Below are positions 44,290 through 56,084 of a DNA stretch of 64,000 nt, piece after piece; position 1 is the stretch's first letter; each line of letters begins with the position of its first letter. This DNA comes from Sepiola atlantica (lineage: Eukaryota > Mollusca > Cephalopoda > Sepiida > Sepiolidae): the NCBI GenBank assembly GCA_963556195.1, contig OY744531.1:46658200-46722199 (forward strand), written 5' to 3'. A model generated the notes under the pieces. It did no database searches and had not been told where the DNA came from. It saw only the letters and a list, made by a program, of their open reading frames with translations. A program made the position numbers and the translations under genes.

Positions 44290-45008
44290 ATATTCTTACA
44301 AACTTGTTATTTCTATTTTTATTCTAATTTTATTTATATTTATCTTTATTTTTATTTTATTAAGGCTTTTATCAAGGCTGTTATCACTGCGACTATCGTA
44401 GGTATGATTGGTCATAATCGGTTTTGTTAATGATAAAACTGGTAACACCAGAAAACTTCTCTTATAAAATGATTTCACTAGTATTGATCTCGGTATAATA
44501 TAATCACAACAAAATTCACTACAAATAATAAACAAAACATTAAAATAAAATAAATAAAATGCAAAAGTAGCAATTAATACCCTAAATAAAAATTATCAAA
44601 CATTTTTATCCACATGATAATTACTTATTAGAATTAAAATAAAATAGAAATGACGGTTATAATCATAATTTTATTCTCATTTTAAATTTAACTCACTCTG
44701 GCCGTCGCTCCATCTCCCTTCCTCCCACACCGGCCGAAATTGAGATCATCACAGCACAAACACGTGAAAAACCTCCCACGTAATAATTTGAAACACGACT
44801 TGTTGGGGTCCTCCCCCCTCCCCTCTCATGTCCCATGTCACCGTTATAGACAAAGCCCCAACTCTGTCCCCCTCCCCTCCAATGTATTTTAAATTTTCAA
44901 TCTCCCGTTAAAGTTGAAGTTAAAATTTATGCCATTTGAATTCCTTCGCCCGCCCGATGAATTGGTCGCTATTTGCACCAATGAAACAAAACCTAATGGA
45001 ATAAAATC

Positions 45009-45015
<7 letters not shown>
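44290..45015. other. Intergenic DNA with a C-rich patch, no gene seen
   Basis: A pyrimidine/C-rich patch (CCTCCCCCCTCCCCTCTC) lies at about 44811-44828, with another near 44870. No motif-bearing frame. Confidence 0.4.

Positions 45016-45017
<2 letters not shown>

Positions 45018-45056
<39 letters not shown>
45018..45056. repeat. (TA)n microsatellite
   Basis: About 19 TA units. Confidence 0.95.
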
Positions 45057-45059
<3 letters not shown>

Positions 45060-45061
<2 letters not shown>

Positions 45062-45640
45062 TACAGATCAAATATATGAATAGACTTGTAAAGTGTGTTA
45101 ATATACCGCAAACATGTTTTCATGCGCTTCTACGATCATCAGACTGCGTACTACGTTAAACTACAAAAAAAAATAGTCATTTACGAACTCATATTGATGG
45201 GAATGTATGAACTCGCAATTTCCTTCAAACTAGTAACATAATAGCAAATTGTATCGTATCAATCATCCAGTAAGTGTGCATATACACAATGAATCCTTTC
45301 GAATAGGAAGTTTTCGATACTAAATAACAGCCAAAAACGTCAATTCTCCGTAAAAAAGTCTTACCTTGAAAAAAAATGTCATCCTCACCATATATTTCTA
45401 GCTGTGCGTAGGTTTTTAATGCCTATTTACTGAATGGGAGAGTTATTACCCTACTAGATACTGTCGCCAACTACAGCTTCTTATAAAATGTCAACTTAGG
45501 TTCAATGTAGCATATAGAATACATCGTTTCGAATAGGTATTAATCTTAAACACTTAACCATTTTTCCTGAAATATGACGTTTTACGGTGAATTCACTTTG
45601 TGCGGTCAATTGAATTTAAGTAATATTAAATTATACTTTC
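45060..45640. other. AT-rich spacer, no gene seen
   Basis: No recognised motif. Confidence 0.4.
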
Positions 45641-45642
45641 AT

Positions 45643-45643
45643 A

Positions 45644-45678
<35 letters not shown>

Positions 45679-45700
45679 GCATATATATATATATATATAG
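45643..45700. repeat. (CT)n(AT)n microsatellite
   Basis: About 14 CT then 10 AT units. It leads into GTGTGTGTATATGAGGATAA, a word also found at 49105 and inverted at 61240 next to Penelope fragments. Confidence 0.9.
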
Positions 45701-46080
45701 GTGTGTGTATATGAGGATAAAATAGACGATATATGTATATATTAAAATGGAGATAGAAAGTATAAAAAAGCAGAAATGACAAAACAAATAAAACAGAGGA
45801 CGACAATATCATACGAGAGATTTACATGTTCTGTTGGTATCAACGAACGTCTTCCAAAAAAGTAAACATTATACATTTATTGAAATACTGCAAAACATAC
45901 GAAAGAAGACGCCAAACGGGAGGTTGCTTTCCACGTGTGTACCTATTTAAAAAGAATATGTGGTGTGTGTGAATAAGACGTTAATTTGAAAAAATGAAGG
46001 GAAGAAAAATAATAACAGTAATCGTAAACTAGACACATGGAGGAAATGCAGTCAAATAAGTATTACTAAACCTGGATTGG
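45700..46080 (+). mobile_element. Penelope-like 3'-region fragment (probable)
   Basis: The TGAGGATAAAATAGACGATA start is shared with 49115-49140 and, inverted, with 61230-61260. In both of those places it lies beside GIY-YIG-coding fragments. The remainder is non-coding and diverged. Confidence 0.4.
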
Positions 46081-46099
46081 AGTGTGTTATGAAGTAGCG

Positions 46100-46360
46100 A
46101 GGTTTATTGTATGTTTGAGTTAGATGTTTGCCAGAATTTTTGTTAAGCAGTAAAAGCCGAGCTCAAGGATCACATTAGATGATGATGCAATAAAAATTAA
46201 AGCACTTTCTATGCATTTGTGACGTGGAAGAGAGGACTCAGACTTGAGAACGTGCAGTTTTGAGATCAAAATTGTGGTTTAAGATGCTCCTGTGTATGAC
46301 TTGTGCATTAGTGGGATTGTTGCGTTTGAGGTCCTGTAGATGTTCGTAAACACGGGATTT
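46100..46360 (-). pseudogene. Penelope-like GIY-YIG endonuclease fragment, antisense
   Basis: The minus strand gives KSRVYEHLQDLKRNN, then PTNAQVIHRSILNHNFDLKT, then a frame-shifted HKCIESALIFIASSSNV. The RxYEH motif with NA..IH..I..HNFDLK matches the second half of the GIY-YIG endonuclease domain encoded at the C-terminus of Penelope-like retroelements. In this fold the Arg of the helix and the Glu of EH are catalytic. The N-terminal GIY/YIG strands and the reverse transcriptase are missing. Confidence 0.6.
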
Positions 46361-46460
46361 GATATTTAAATATCAAATCCCGTATTTACGAACATAATCA
46401 GAACCTCAAAAACAACAATCTCAATAACACGCTAGTAATACACAGAAAAAAACTCATAAT
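46270..46460. repeat. Large imperfect palindrome, about 90-bp arms
   Basis: ATGTTCGTAAACACGGGATT, TGATATTT and their inverted complement (AAATATCA, AATCCCGTATTTACGAACAT) are contiguous with almost no spacer. Arms remain recognisable out to GACTTGTGCATTAG/CTAGTAATACACAG. It results from the head-to-head GIY-YIG fragments. Confidence 0.85.
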
Positions 46461-46500
46461 TGTCACCTTAGAAACTGCACACTGCTCATCACTATCTGCA
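46361..46500 (+). pseudogene. Penelope-like GIY-YIG fragment, sense (inverted twin)
   Basis: The plus strand gives RIYEHNQNLKNNNLNN, then TLVIHRKKLIIVTLETAH, diverged from but collinear with its antisense neighbour. Together they form a palindrome centred near 46364 with a perfect core TTTGATATTTAAATATCAAA. Confidence 0.55.
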
Positions 46501-46779
46501 CGTTCTCTCATCTCAATTATCAGATGTTTTAATTTAATAAATAATTAATGGTTTGTTTTATTCTAAAATATTGTCAATTAATCGCGTGATCGTTAAAGAT
46601 TATATCTGCGTCATTTAACAACATGAAAGTGTAATGTAGGGACGTTCTGGCATGAACAGCTCTAGCTTTTTATAGCTGTAACTGTAACATGTTTTGCAAA
46701 TGTGTAGCACAATTATCTTTATATATAAAAACATATTATTACCAGTGGATATATATCACTTTTCTTTTTCTTTTTCTTT

Positions 46780-47219
<440 letters not shown>

Positions 47220-48345
47220 ACTCTGCCTTCTCTCTATATAGATTATTCGGCTTTTTCTGTCTGTCTTTCTCTCTCGTTCACCGTGCGTGTGTAAAATGTA
47301 CATTTCACATCAAACGAACGTCTCTATATAACCTTTACAATTCTAATCAATTTTTTTAGTGAAGTTTTATCTTAATCAAGATTATAAGCTACTTTTTTAA
47401 AGATAAACAACAAAAAAGATCACGCAAGCGTAAAAGCGATTTTAATTAGTTCTTGGATGCAAAATAACGACACAGTTGATAAACGAAATGAAAAGGAGTG
47501 AAATTTGTAAAAATTTAAAAAATCTTAAACTCGCAGTTTCGTATTTCGATACGAAACTGCGAGTTGAGCCATTTTTTAGAGAGTTAATATAAATTGATAA
47601 TGGCATTAAACTATTTTTTAAACTTAATATAGATTGATAATGACATTAGAATAAATTATTATTTTCGATTTGCGTCGCGCTGACGTAAACCACCATCGAT
47701 TTCTTTCTCTTAATGCGAAAAGAAAATACGTTTTTTTTTTACAAAACTAAAATTGCCGACATCTTTAATACACTTAATATTTTAATCAACGTCGAAGTTC
47801 CAAGGTAAAAATCGATCACATAAGTCTGTAAGATCGAAATCGAATCTGCCAAAGATTTTCTATTTGTTTGACTGTATTTTGTTGTTCACGAAGATATTGT
47901 TTTGAGATTAATAATTCGGATCAATGCAAATGAATATGATTCGCTTCTGAGAAAAAAGTCAATAAGCATTTAATCTGAAAATTAGATTGCAGTGCAATGA
48001 ATAGAAAATAATGAAAATCTATATGTTAATACCATTGTCGCCACGTACTTAGCAGCCCAACAAGGAACCAAATTACGTCACTTTGTAAACCGGTACTAGC
48101 TAATCAAAATACGTAACTAATATTTTAGTTCTTTAAGCGATTATTACCCACGTACTAAAGGTCTGTAATATAGATACTACATTCTGAGCTTCTATTCAGC
48201 AACATATTGTCAATGTCTATTCTAAAATTATCGACACTACAACAAATGGAAATGTAATGCATACACGCACATATACATACATATATATATATACATATAT
48301 ATTACTATTTCATGTATTAATATAACATTTTAAAAAAAGATATCA
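47220..48345. other. AT-rich intergenic DNA, no gene; contains a perfect hairpin
   Basis: Besides the hairpin at 47528-47565, an imperfect direct repeat AATATAAATTGATAATGGCA / AATATAGATTGATAATGACA occurs at 47586 and 47626. No coding motif. Confidence 0.4.
47528..47565. repeat. Perfect 17-bp hairpin with TTCG loop
   Basis: AACTCGCAGTTTCGTAT (47528-47544) is followed by TTCG and by the exact complement ATACGAAACTGCGAGTT (47549-47565). The flanks are partly complementary too (AAAAAATC / GNNATTTTTT). Confidence 0.95.
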
Positions 48346-48349
48346 TTTT

Positions 48350-49029
48350 TTATCTATCAATTTTCAGTATTTATTCAACAGTGCTCGATACGTAAGTAGA
48401 GCTAGCTAGTAATCTATGAAAATATATTTATGGCAATTACTAGCAACGTATTGTTTACCAAGCCACAATATTTGCCAAGGAAAAACCGAATAACAAGAAG
48501 TGCTACGTAGGTATGATCTCCCTAGATTTTAAAACCAGATATTATGACCACAAAATTACATTAAAAACACAGATAGAAGTGAGATAGAAAACAGCTGCCT
48601 ACACAGAAACAAATTTACCTGCGACTAACGATACATAAATAAATAAACAAATAAGTAAAAACTAAACTAAACAAAAGCCTAACAATTTAAAAATCAAAAC
48701 TTTGAAATAGAAATACAAGGAACCACGTGTTAAAATGCATTCACCCATTATATTGATACAACAAATGAAACAGGATATATGACAATCTATCGAAAACAGA
48801 ACAATAGAACAGGATATAGGAAGTAACACAAACACCAACTTTGATCGTGGAAGCCCAACGATTGGCTGAGAGAACAACAAAAAAATATGATTGGTTAACT
48901 AGCTAGCCGTGTATATAAACACACCTGACAAAAATAACTTCATGCATTTTAGCCTGAAGATTCCCCCGGGGATGAAACGCGGGACCCTTTGTGTAGCTTG
49001 ATTGCCATAAATATATTTTCATAGCTTAC

Positions 49030-49034
<5 letters not shown>
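48350..49034. mobile_element. Inverted-repeat unit with hammerhead-like motif (Penelope-related?)
   Basis: Shared flank TCAGTATTTATTCAACAGTG precedes the left end TAGTAATCTATGAAAATATA (from 48410). The right end is ATTGCCATAAATATATTTTC then ATAGCTTACTAC (49000-49034). The interior (about 570 bp) has no coding motif; the minus frame 48662-48880 is unassigned. A hammerhead-like motif sits at the 3' end (48951-48998). A (TA)n tract and a Penelope GIY-YIG fragment follow directly, so this may be the element's terminal repeat. Confidence 0.6.
48951..48998 (+). ncRNA. Hammerhead ribozyme-like motif, family C
   Basis: Short stem I AGC/GCT, core CTGAAGA (48954-48960, fits CUGANGA), stem II TCCCC/GGGGA, GAAA (48974-48977), stem III ACGC/GTGT with one wobble pair and a 10-base loop, and A17 at 48995. 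Stem I is short, so activity is uncertain. Confidence 0.5.

Positions 49035-49097
<63 letters not shown>
49035..49097. repeat. (TA)n microsatellite
   Basis: About 31 TA units, between the inverted-repeat unit and the GIY-YIG fragment. Confidence 0.97.
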
Positions 49098-49102
<5 letters not shown>

Positions 49103-49500
49103 GGTGTGTGTGAGTATTAGGATCAAATATACGATATATCATGAAATAAAATGCCGTAGAAAAAAGATGTGTGAAAAAGCCATCAGTTACAAAATAAAAT
49201 TTACCTCATGTCCGTTGTTTGATATTGTTGAAACGGACAGAAATATAAGATCTCGCATTTATGAACATAAATTGTATCACAAAAAAAATGATTCCACTAA
49301 CGCACGAGTCATAGACTCGAAACACGTTTACTCACAATTGTGACCTTACAAACGGTACCCTCCAGAAGATGGAATTCTCTCACCAACGCTTCAAGTGCAT
49401 CGAAAGTGCTATACTCCTTCTTTGATCCCCATCTAACCTAAACCATTAGCAAACATCTAGCAAAAAACGCACTCAAACAATTCAATCATCCTCGGCACTG
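49098..49500 (+). pseudogene. Penelope-like GIY-YIG endonuclease fragment, sense (best copy)
   Basis: The open frame 49098-49343 includes VETDRNIRSRIYEHKLYHKK, then NDSTNARVIDSKHVYSQL. This matches the (G/E)T.RN..RI.EH...........A...H part of GIY-YIG domains, with the catalytic Arg and Glu candidates kept. After a stop, a shifted frame gives FKCIESAILLL, which aligns with HKCIESALI at 46210. The reverse transcriptase part is missing. Confidence 0.65.
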
Positions 49501-49504
49501 CATA

Positions 49505-49879
49505 AAAAACTCCGATCCCGGTTAAAGTATTAGTTATTTATACTGCATTTTACCCGTATTTTTCTTTCTTTTTTTCTTTTTTTCCCTCTTCTTTCTCCTC
49601 CCTTTTTTCAATTGTTACGTCTTTGTCATACGCGCTGCATAATCCGTTTTCAAAATAGTTACCACGTTACAAACCATCCCATTATGCATCGTCTTTTATC
49701 TTATGTTTTGCTGTTATTCAATAAATTTTCAATCTTAACTTTTTTCCGTCCAAACTTTGTGTGTGTGTGTGTGCATTTTCTGTTCTTTTTCTGTGAGTGT
49801 GTTCTGTATGTGAGTTTTTCGACTTCGTCGTCTGTATGTCGTGTGCCATTGTATTGTCTGTAAAATAGATGTATACACG

Positions 49880-49885
<6 letters not shown>
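49505..49885. other. Pyrimidine-rich spacer, no gene seen
   Basis: Long T/C-rich run at 49555-49610. A short TG run lies at 49758-49773. The 83-codon plus frame has no motif. Confidence 0.4.

Positions 49886-49886
<1 letters not shown>

Positions 49887-49968
<82 letters not shown>
49887..49968. repeat. (TA)n microsatellite
   Basis: About 41 TA units. Confidence 0.97.
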
Positions 49969-49969
<1 letters not shown>

Positions 49970-50199
49970 TAGCAAAACCTACCGCGCACTCAGCAGCTAT
50001 TAATTGGGATGAGAGGCCGTTAATTAAAAAATAAATTTCTCAGAGAATTCAAAAGTGTTATCACCGAACTTTGGTAAATGTGTAGATTAACACACTTAGC
50101 TATGTTATACTCCTCTAAAAATGAAATTCTTCTGTTTACGGTCATTAAAAATTATAACGGTAGTTGACTAATACATTTTTGAACAATAATCCTGAGTTC

Positions 50200-50545
50200 G
50201 ACTGGCAAGGTCGTAAAACCATACGCAATCGCTCCAAACAATAACGTACAGAATAGTTGATCCTAAGACATAAAACCCTATGGTTCGAAAATAAAGGATC
50301 ATTTTATGTTAAAATAATTTGCGAAATCAATTCCCCAGTCTTAATTCTAAAATATTTGTTTGTTTCTGTTTCCACAAGTTTTTTAATGTATTCACACGTA
50401 ATCGCCTAAAAAGGTAGAATCTCATTATATCGAGAGATGGGTGTTTATTTACAATAATATCCAAACTTTTAATATTTTTATTTATACCATAACAATAAGG
50501 TTTTCAATTTGGCAGATAATTTTAAAGATTTTTTCTTAAATTTTC
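50200..50545 (+). repeat. Fragment related to the R650 family leader
   Basis: GGCAAGGTCGTAAAACCATA, then CAATTCCCCAGTCTTAATTC and TTCACACGTAATCGCCTAAA parallel 50915-51110 (GGCAAGGTCATAAAACAACA, AATTCCCCACTTTCAATTTT) and 41885 (TTCACACGTGATCACCTTAA). It is an older copy of the same repeat family. Confidence 0.5.
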
Positions 50546-50711
50546 ACGGGAAAAGTAAACAAAGCTAAAACCAATTGCTTTAAAATAAAATTTTAAAAAA
50601 CGTATAGTAAAAAAGATGCATGAGATGTATTTTTTAGACGATCGCCTGTTAACACGGTGTTAAACAGATATAAAGAAAAACACATATTTAAGAATTTAGT
50701 GTTAGATCAGT

Positions 50712-50713
<2 letters not shown>

Positions 50714-50789
<76 letters not shown>

Positions 50790-50832
50790 TATGTATATAT
50801 TTATATTTATATATGTATATATATATATATCA
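50714..50832. repeat. (TA)n microsatellite with interruptions
   Basis: About 55 TA units with CATA/GTATA/TTTATA variants. Confidence 0.95.
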
Positions 50833-50899
50833 AATGTACTATGTTTCCAATTTCCGGCCCATTCAATCTTTTTAGGGAATTTACCAAAAGGTTTTACTA

Positions 50900-51740
50900 C
50901 TAACCTTAAGTCAGAGGGGCAAGGTCATAAAACAACATGAAATCCCCTCAAAATGCTGCTACCTCCCAAAATAAATAAATGCGGCAGATTTAACTTCCAT
51001 AGAAAATAAGAATTTAACATGAAATTTATATAGAAAAAAATTCCCCACTTTCAATTTTAAAATAATCTTTTTTTGTTGTTTTCATCTTTCCGTGACAGGT
51101 ATAACAATTGAAGAGTGGATGACGGTAATTTCGCTGAGCATGGTAATCTACAATCACACCAAAATACGAATCAATATTTTTTCGTAATTGAGAAGATCAC
51201 TGCTATCAAACTATTGTTTTAATTTTCAATGACAATAGTGATAAGGTATTTGTAAACATTAAACTATAAGTTTGTTGTTAAACTTTGCAATGAAGGCATT
51301 TACTTAACAAATAACAATATAATTTATTCATTTTTCAGGGAAAATGAAAAAAAAGAGGGCGCTGAAAAGGATCAGAGAGAAAGCAAGCAATGCAGCCACC
51401 CTCTCTCTCGATTCTCGCTTATGCCTCGCTCGACTTTCGGTGGTTTAAACTTAAGTTGTTTTAGTTTTTTTTCTAATTTATTTATCAATCAACTTTAAGT
51501 AATTACTGTTAATATTGACGAAACTATTGTATATATATATATATATAACAAACATAAGAATTGCAATTCCAAATTAATATTAACAAATGTTAATTTATTA
51601 TGAACGGTTTTAAAATAGTTACGCTAATAACGTAGACAAAAAGTTATTTCTTAATCGTTTATCTGCACTATATATACAGAATATCAACTGTTTATGCTGT
51701 ATTCTTGATTGAAATAACAGTAACCCGTTTTGCCTATTAG
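50900..51740 (+). repeat. Dispersed repeat R650, copy 2 (with leader)
   Basis: The part 51080-51740 matches 41880-42525. The upstream 180 bp matches 50200-50545. A TA expansion (51531-51546) sits inside this copy, replacing the GCATATTGA of copy 1. Confidence 0.65.
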
Positions 51741-51779
51741 ATAAGCGTAATGAATGAAAAAACTGTCGCATTTATACAT

Positions 51780-51802
51780 TTATATATATATATATATATA
51801 TA
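51780..51802. repeat. Short (TA)n microsatellite
   Basis: About 11 TA units. Confidence 0.9.
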
Positions 51803-51804
51803 CT

Positions 51805-52850
51805 CTAAAAAGGCACTCCCATCTAATATTAGTCCTTCCTTTCCTCTCACTCTATTTTTTGCTCCGGTCTGCTTGCATATTTCTTTTTCTTTTCTTTTTT
51901 CTCGCTGCTGTGCGACTGAACTGTCTCTTTGCTTTTCTTTTCCTTCTATTGTTTTCCTTTTTTCATTTTTCTTTTAACTCGACCCATTAAGTTATGTGTA
52001 ATAACCCTCTTTTAAAAATGATGTTCAAATAACATTTCCCTTGTGGATAAATTATGTCATGGCAACGAGATACTGTCTGGTACTAATCTCCCCGTCGTGA
52101 GGATGTCTATCCCAGGAGTTACACACAAATAAAATACATGGCTTTTTATCAATGCAATCACAAATCATGACATCAGAATTATTTCCTAGCCCGTGTTCAT
52201 CATTTCCCTGTGATCGAAGTTTCTGCAATTAATGTTATATAACAGTACGAAGAGATGAATAAATCATCAATTAGAAATGTTGGTGTTGCCTTCTCTTCTG
52301 CCAGTCGCAGAGAGAATGATTCCGAGCCACAGATATAAGGGGCTCCTTGGATCTTTGCTGGTCTTAAGTTATAAATACCTGCCCGATTCGCTCCGAGACT
52401 TCTGACCGAATCCCCACTCCCCTCTTCATTCCCTTCTGTAGCCATGTGGCATACCATCCTCTTCTGCTAATTAGTGTTAAGAATTATTAAATTTATAAAT
52501 TATAAAGTGTTTAAAATTATTTAATTAAAAATAAAATTGATTAATTATTCTTTATACATTTTAAAATCTTTAAAATCTTAGCTTTTTACGATACACGGAA
52601 ACTCATTATTTTGTTAGGGTTAGCGTTATTATTAATTATTAGTTCCAAATTTATTTTTACTGTTACAGAGAATTTATTGTATACATTTGTATGATACATT
52701 AATAAAAAATGTGTCCCTTTTTTAATTCTAAATGTAGCATTCTTTTTTATAATATTTAGAAGTTCTTTTAGAAAATAAACGAATTGTATCATTTCTTTTG
52801 ATCATTCCCGAGGGAAAGTTTAACTTTTATCGTTTATGCATTATCTCATT
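51805..52850. other. Intergenic DNA with an unassigned small ORF (52200-52457, -)
   Basis: The 85-codon minus frame (start MVCHMATEGNEEGSGDSVRS; later YNLRPAKIQG) sits in a locally GC-richer patch and has a mixed, protein-like composition. I do not recognise it. It could be a fragment of an unknown transposable element or a lone exon. The rest is AT-rich and empty. Confidence 0.3.
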
Positions 52851-52852
52851 AT

Positions 52853-53645
52853 ACAAGGTGTCTCCGTCTTAAAGTGTCTCATTTGAAAGATTATCTCCGT
52901 CTTAAATTGTCTCATTGTACAATATGTCTCTGTATAACATTGTCTTATTCTAAAAAATGTGTCTTTCTTAAATTGTCGAACTCTACAAATTATCCCCGTC
53001 TAAAATTGTCTCATTTTACTAATTATCTCTGTCTTAAATTGTCTAATTTTACGAATTGTCTCCGTCTTAAATTGTCTCATCGTACAAAATGTCTCTGTAT
53101 AAAATTGCCTTATCCTACAAATTGTGTCTTTCTTAAATTGTCTTATTCTACAAATTGTGTCTTTCTTTAACTGTCTTATTGTTCAAATTGTGTCTTTCTT
53201 AAATTATCTCATTCTACCAATTGTCTCCATTTTATATTGTATTAGGCTCCAACTTGTCTCCGTATATAATTATCTTATTCTACGAATTGTCGCTCTCTTA
53301 TATTGTTTCATTTTACAAATTGCTTTTCGTCTTATATTGTCTCTCTTTACAATATGTCTCGGAATTCAATTGTCTCATACTACAATGTGTCTCTCTTTAT
53401 TTTTTCTTCGATCTATTTGTCCGTCTTAAATGTTTTCATTTCACAAATTGTCTCATTCTACAAATTGTGTCTATTTTTAATTATCTCATTGTACAAGTTG
53501 ACTATGTAAATTATCTCATTTACCAAATTCTCTCTGTATTAAACTGTTTCTTTTTTAATCATTTCTACTCTCTTGTTGTCTTATTCTACACATTGTATCT
53601 GCCTTGAATTGTCTATTTCTACAACTTGTAACTGTCTTTAATGAT
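52853..53645. repeat. Degenerate 33-bp tandem array (about 24 units)
   Basis: The unit pattern is TTGTCTCATTNTACAAATTG followed by TCTCCGTCTTAAA. An 11-residue period (KLSHFTNYLCL type) appears in all overlapping plus frames. Point changes and small indels have accumulated toward the right end. The open frames are by-products of the repeat. Confidence 0.9.
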
Positions 53646-53649
53646 TTAA

Positions 53650-55350
53650 TATTATTACTTCCACCTTCTAAATAAATGATAAGGTTAGCCCTGAGAGTAG
53701 GGTACTATGAAAACAAAACGTATACTAGCCTATACCTTGAATTGATCTTTGAAAGATAATACAATAGTACATTAATCGAAAGAATAGTATAATTACGTGT
53801 TAAGATAAACCAATACCAACGTCTATGAGCAATAGTTTCACATTTCTCATAATCACAACCAGAGAGAAAATTAGAAACATACTTTGAACATACCATTTCT
53901 TGTGTGTGGCTCTCTTCTCACTGCTGGCCAGGGCGTACAGCTAAATCTGTTATCAAAGCAGCTGTCAGTTCACACTATCTACCAGACCCATGAGACATGC
54001 TAATTACATTGACAGAGCTAGTATTTTTTTAAAATTATTTAATCATTATAATATTATATTCTTAAATCATTTCCCTATTTATCCTTGTAATAACCTGACA
54101 ATTCTTCTCAATTATATATCCTACGTTTTCATGAGAAAATGGTTTCTCTCTCCGATGAGATCTCGTGAGTGAGGTTATGGACAGAGTTGAAGAGATAATG
54201 GTCAGCCATTTTCTCCAGCAGCAAGCGTCTGAAGCAGACGTGGCGAGTTTATTTCCCTTCCAAAGGTCAGCTTGGGGAGGGGCAATTGGGTATCCTTAGA
54301 TGTCGGCGAATAAATAGATACTGTGTTACGATATCCTGGTCATGTTGGTATAACACCAATAAACCTGTAAATCGTAAAACGTGTGTTGTGTCTTTAAGAT
54401 TTGATTGCAGGTCCACGGACGAATGTTCGTGTTTCCTGATGCGTCATGTGTGGATACTGGGACCGAGAGACGTGGGCGCCTCGTTTGTACGACCACGTAT
54501 GGATGGACAGCAAAAACAGACGACACACTACGACTTATTTTTCTCTACGTAAAAAAGGATCAATTCTTCTTTAAGATAAAAGACTACGAGATAGCATCGG
54601 ACCACGTTCAGCCATCAACATGTTATGCAATAAGTGTCTAGTATCCAAGTATCCATCTCATCCGGACGCTTTCGTTTACAACATTGATTTAAAACGATTA
54701 ATAGAACTCTCATTAGATTCCTTTTTGTTTTAAAGAACATACCTTCCAAATAGATAATATTCTATTAATATAGCAACTACAGATAATATCGTATTAATAC
54801 AGCAAATACAGAATCGATTACACAATTCGAGCGATACATCAATACACCAACGATCTTAATACCTACCGCGCCTAAACATAAATGTCGAACCGGCATAGAC
54901 GTAACTATCGTCCATAATGTCATATTTACAAATTACTTTTTCGTATTGATTATTATTTAAAGAAAAATACCCGTTTGTATTTTCCTAAAAAAGCCAATGC
55001 AAAAAGATCCATGACTGTTCTAATGTGCAATTGTCTTTTCTGTAAATTATAATTTCGACAATTTACAGACTGAAAATAGCAGATTTATCCTCATGTCTAG
55101 ACGCGCTAATTTAAAAAAAATGACAGAATTTATATTAGATATCTCTTTTTTCTGATATTGATATTTTTGCGTTGATTTTTTTTGTATCTTAAAATAATGT
55201 ATGTTAAATTTAAACTTTAGCACTTTTCAAGGCAATTATTTGGAGTTTATTTATTTTTGGCGTAGATGAACATCTAGTCTATTATTCAGCAATCCATCGT
55301 TTACTTTTCCCCCTATCTATCGCTACTTCTTTTTCTCTCGCCTATTCTCT
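53650..55350. other. Intergenic DNA, no recognised gene
   Basis: GC-richer patches at 53900-53990 and 54160-54560 contain short frames (54286-54552 and 54405-54641 plus; 54326-54526 minus) that I cannot assign. The minus frame 53705-53896 has a CDYEKCETIAHRRWYWF stretch without a known match. An LTR or unknown repeat is possible. Confidence 0.3.
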
Positions 55351-55353
55351 TTC

Positions 55354-55356
<3 letters not shown>

Positions 55357-55420
<64 letters not shown>
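55357..55420. repeat. (TA)n(TG)n microsatellite
   Basis: About 16 TA then 14 TG units. Confidence 0.95.
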
Positions 55421-55424
55421 GATG

Positions 55425-56080
55425 ATTAATCGGAATCGGGAAAGGAAAACATCGAAACATTTTTGGGTATCGGAATCGAAAAAATTTGATCGAAATTCTC
55501 GTTCTCAAAAACTATTCTTTAAAATAAGATTATTTTTTAAACACAATTTTTAATTTCTAATGATAACATTATAAATATTTATTAATTTTAAACTACCGGT
55601 AATACATAAATCCATAGCTTAAAATAAGGAATTGAATTTAAAATGGCACTGGACAAATGATATGATCAAAATATTACAGGTAATAATAGGTAAACTAATA
55701 ATTGCGCAAGTAGATAAATAGGGAAAATGGCCCACGTTGAAAATATAGATGAAAATCTCACAATACGTTAATTAAAATAGTGCATACATTACGTAAAAAA
55801 GAAACATTAAGAAGTTTGTCAAATTTAAAAGAAAATTATATCTACATAATAAGGTAGATATGAAACACCATCTAAGTAAACTCCGCCCCACAATACAATG
55901 AGATTCAATATTTAGAGGGCGATTATATATGCACACTCTGGAAAAATCTATGATTGTCGAAATTTAGAATGTGGAAACAGTTTCTTATATAAATTTAACA
56001 TATAATTATCACGCATTCACGTGCCAGTGTCTAACCAAATAACGTTTTAAGGGCATATAACTTGAATGTGTTTTGAGTTA
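55425..56080. other. AT-rich spacer, no gene seen
   Basis: No recognised motif. Confidence 0.4.
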
Positions 56081-56084
56081 AGAG

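Noticed and set aside
52853..53645. CRISPR-like array
   Set aside because: Contiguous degenerate tandem repeat without unique spacers, in a eukaryotic context.
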